This document shows positions 7,410 through 9,002 of a stretch of DNA of 9,002 nucleotides, in pieces. Numbering within the stretch: the stretch's first letter is position 1; every line of letters begins with the position of its first letter. A program made the position numbers and the translations under genes. The notes beneath the pieces were generated by a model. It did not search any database. It saw only the letters and a program-made list of their open reading frames with translations, and had not been told where the DNA came from. The stretch lies in the NCBI GenBank assembly GCA_029058455.1, contig JAIDXU010000197.1, positions 1 to 9,002 on the forward strand. Direction: 5' to 3'. The stretch is from Paramuribaculum sp. (lineage in GTDB: Bacteria; Bacteroidota; Bacteroidia; Bacteroidales; Muribaculaceae).

Positions 7410-7607
7410 ATGAAGAAAATCAAGAGATCGACACTAATTCCCTCCCTGCTGTTTGTTTATCTGTGTGTGATGGCATATATAGGCCGCAAGGAGTTTTTCA
7501 GCGGCAACTATCTGTTTTATTTCGGAGTGATAGGTGTGACGCTGGTGTGCATAGTGCTGCTTCACTTCGTGCTGAAACGCAAGGAGCGAATACTTGGTAA
7601 TAAGTAA
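7410..7607 (+). CDS. small two-helix membrane protein of unknown function
   Basis: I do not recognise this 65-residue protein. It begins MKKIKRS, a basic cytoplasmic-type start, has one hydrophobic helix at about 8-24, a short polar loop with a likely turn (RKEFFSGN, 26-33), a second helix at about 34-55 (FYFGVIGVTLVCIVLL) and a basic end KRKERILGNK. By the positive-inside rule it would be a hairpin with both ends in the cytoplasm. It lies on the same strand as the nuo genes, 100 bp after nuoN but behind the terminator-like hairpin, and ends 22 bp before the convergent nhaC stop. It could be read by leakage from the nuo transcript or from its own promoter, which I cannot identify. The sequence has balanced composition and reads like a real gene, but no role can be assigned. 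Confidence 0.7.
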   Translation: MKKIKRSTLIPSLLFVYLCVMAYIGRKEFFSGNYLFYFGVIGVTLVCIVLLHFVLKRKERILGNK

Positions 7608-7629
7608 ATCTTCGGGGAAAAGATAACTC

Positions 7630-9002
7630 TCAGACAGTAGGCTTAAGAGTGTATAGACGATAGTTGAATTTGTGGGCAACCTTAGCCACTACAATCGACA
7701 TCAAAGGGCTGAGAATGTTGAAAAGACAGCAAGGAAGATAGCTGAGAGTGCTGACCGAGAGTACGGTTGACTGTGTCATTCCGCATGAGTTCCAGGGAAT
7801 GAGTACCGAGGTGACCGATATCGAATCTTCGAGAGTGCGGCTGAGAACCTGAGGTTTGTAGCCTCCCATGCGATAGGGGGTGCGGAACAGGTTTCCACCT
7901 ATTATTATCGAGATATATTGGTCGCCGGTAAATGAGTTGAGAAAAAGACCTGTGGCAACGGTAGCCCCGATCATTGAGCCGGGTTTGCGCAGTCTCTTTA
8001 TGAACGATGAAGTGAGGGTGGTAAGCATTCCCGATCCAATCATCACACCTCCGAATATCATCGCGCAGCTTATCAGTTTGATTGTGGGTAGCATTCCCTC
8101 CATGCCCGAAGTGGCGGCAAGGGCATCGAGTGTTTCATTGCCGGTAGAGAGTGCGGTTGAGGTAAACGTAACGTTGAGGGCTGTGGCAAGATCGGAGCCG
8201 TTGAGAGAAGTGAGTTGAGCAACGATATGAGGCTGGGCGATAAACATCACTACGAGGCCGGCCACCGAAGCGATTACCATAACAATGAGTGTAGGCACTC
8301 TCATCATTATAAGCAACAGTGTTGCCAGGGGAACCAACATGAGCCACGGCGAGAGATTGAAGGTTGAGGAGAGTGCTTCCATCAGGCCGGGATCGGATAT
8401 TTCCGATGAGTTCGACGAAAGAAATCCCACCATAGTGAAGCCGCACAGTGCCAAAATCATTGCCGGCATGGTGGTGATCATCAATGAACGGATATGGGTC
8501 ATTAGCTTTACGCCGATGGTCGATGAAGCGAGAATGGTGGTGTCGCTCAACGGCGAAATCTTGTCGCCGAAATATGCGCCTGAAATTATCGCGCCGGCAA
8601 TCCAGGCATTATCATAGTCCATCAGAGTGCCGATGCCCATGAGTGCCACACCTACGGTGGCTATGGTGGTCCATGACGAGCCGGTAACAACCGAAATCAC
8701 GGCACAGATAATGCAGGCTGTAGGAAGAAATACCGTGGGATTGAGCACTCCCATTCCTACATTAATCATATAAGGAACCACGCCCGAAAGCATCCATGTT
8801 GACGACAACATTCCGATAAGCAACAGCAGGGGATAAGCGGGAATAATCTGTCGGGCTGCTTTGAAAATGCCGAGCAGAAGTGTCTTTTTAGGTCTGCGTG
8901 TAAAGAACACTGTTATGATTACGCATATCACAGCCGCAGAGAGCAGCAAAGCGGGCGACATGTCGAGCACACTGTCGGCTCCTTTTGTAATGATGCAGGT
9001 TA
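7630..9002 (-). CDS. nhaC: NhaC-family Na+/H+ antiporter, 5' end outside window
   Basis: This inner-membrane secondary transporter probably exchanges sodium for protons. The reading frame ends in TGA at 7630-7632 and stays open to the right edge; the GTG at 8970 is probably internal because the frame continues for ten residues (TCIITKGADS) with sense codons, and family members carry roughly 40 or more extra N-terminal residues before this point. Signatures of the Na_H_antiporter (NhaC) family are TGSSWTTIATVGVALMGIG, AGAIISGAYFGDKISPLSDT (GDKISPLSDTT at about 8536-8568), TSGMEGMLPTIKL, SFTGDQYISIIIGGNLF and LIPWNSCG, near the C-terminus. About 456 residues are visible with around ten to eleven hydrophobic segments and no frameshift. 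It is convergent to the small membrane gene. Related NhaC-fold members can carry other exchanges (malate/lactate, for example), so the exact substrate is inferred. Confidence 0.93.
   Translation of the reverse strand, partial: TCIITKGADSVLDMSPALLLSAAVICVIITVFFTRRPKKTLLLGIFKAARQIIPAYPLLLLIGMLSSTWMLSGVVPYMINVGMGVLNPTVFLPTACIICAVISVVTGSSWTTIATVGVALMGIGTLMDYDNAWIAGAIISGAYFGDKISPLSDTTILASSTIGVKLMTHIRSLMITTMPAMILALCGFTMVGFLSSNSSEISDPGLMEALSSTFNLSPWLMLVPLATLLLIMMRVPTLIVMVIASVAGLVVMFIAQPHIVAQLTSLNGSDLATALNVTFTSTALSTGNETLDALAATSGMEGMLPTIKLISCAMIFGGVMIGSGMLTTLTSSFIKRLRKPGSMIGATVATGLFLNSFTGDQYISIIIGGNLFRTPYRMGGYKPQVLSRTLEDSISVTSVLIPWNSCGMTQSTVLSVSTLSYLPCCLFNILSPLMSIVVAKVAHKFNYRLYTLKPTV

Noticed and set aside
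7608..7624. ATCTT...AAGAT hairpin between the small gene and nhaC as a bidirectional terminator
   Set aside because: Only five A/T-rich base pairs with no clear T-run; too weak to call.
7880..8218. Plus-strand frames of 110-112 codons opposite nhaC (also 8285-8617)
   Set aside because: They are mirror frames of a well-conserved antiporter gene, with no known motif.
8968..8970. GTG at 8968-8970 (minus strand) as the nhaC start
   Set aside because: The frame stays open to the window edge and family members have additional N-terminal sequence, so the true start is most likely beyond 9002.

Overview
The window looks like chromosomal DNA of a Bacteroidota member, probably order Bacteroidales. 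Three things suggest this: the protein sequences resemble that group, the start codons lack Shine-Dalgarno sequences and sit behind short A/T-rich leaders, and the gene set is an F-type ATP synthase end, a complex I cluster without NADH-module genes in view, and an NhaC antiporter. The family is not certain; a gut Bacteroidales such as Muribaculaceae is a guess from codon and protein style. Base composition and codon style look even across the window, and I see no mobile element, tRNA, rRNA or CRISPR array.

Layout: positions 1-752 (+) hold the 3' part of atpG (ATP synthase gamma subunit), cut by the left edge. After 56 bp comes a same-strand block of six complex I genes in the usual order: nuoI (809-1432), nuoJ (1498-2013), nuoK (2048-2359), nuoL (2366-4291), nuoM (4343-5836) and nuoN (5858-7309). 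A 12-bp perfect GC-rich inverted repeat at 7351-7385, followed by TTTT, closes the block as a likely intrinsic terminator. A 65-residue two-helix membrane protein of unknown function follows (7410-7607, +). Convergent to it is a long NhaC-type Na+/H+ antiporter gene (7630 to the right edge, -), cut at its 5' end.

Function: nuoJKLMN encode the membrane, ion-pumping half of complex I and nuoI the ferredoxin-like subunit with two [4Fe-4S] clusters next to the quinone site. With the neighbouring ATP synthase and NhaC, the region is an energy-coupling neighbourhood in which ion gradients are made, used and exchanged. No gap between genes exceeds about 100 bp.

Points worth a second look: nuoI follows atpG directly, with nuoA, B, C/D and H missing from their usual place just upstream; NuoM has leucine where the proton-channel lysine of transmembrane helix 7 is expected, while NuoL and NuoN keep theirs; NuoI has an Ala/Lys/Glu-rich tail of about 58 residues encoded partly by a short repeat; NuoK has an extra acidic residue in its second helix; and an unrecognised small membrane protein sits just behind the nuo terminator. 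No wholly new system is evident; most of the window is recognisable respiratory-chain genes.
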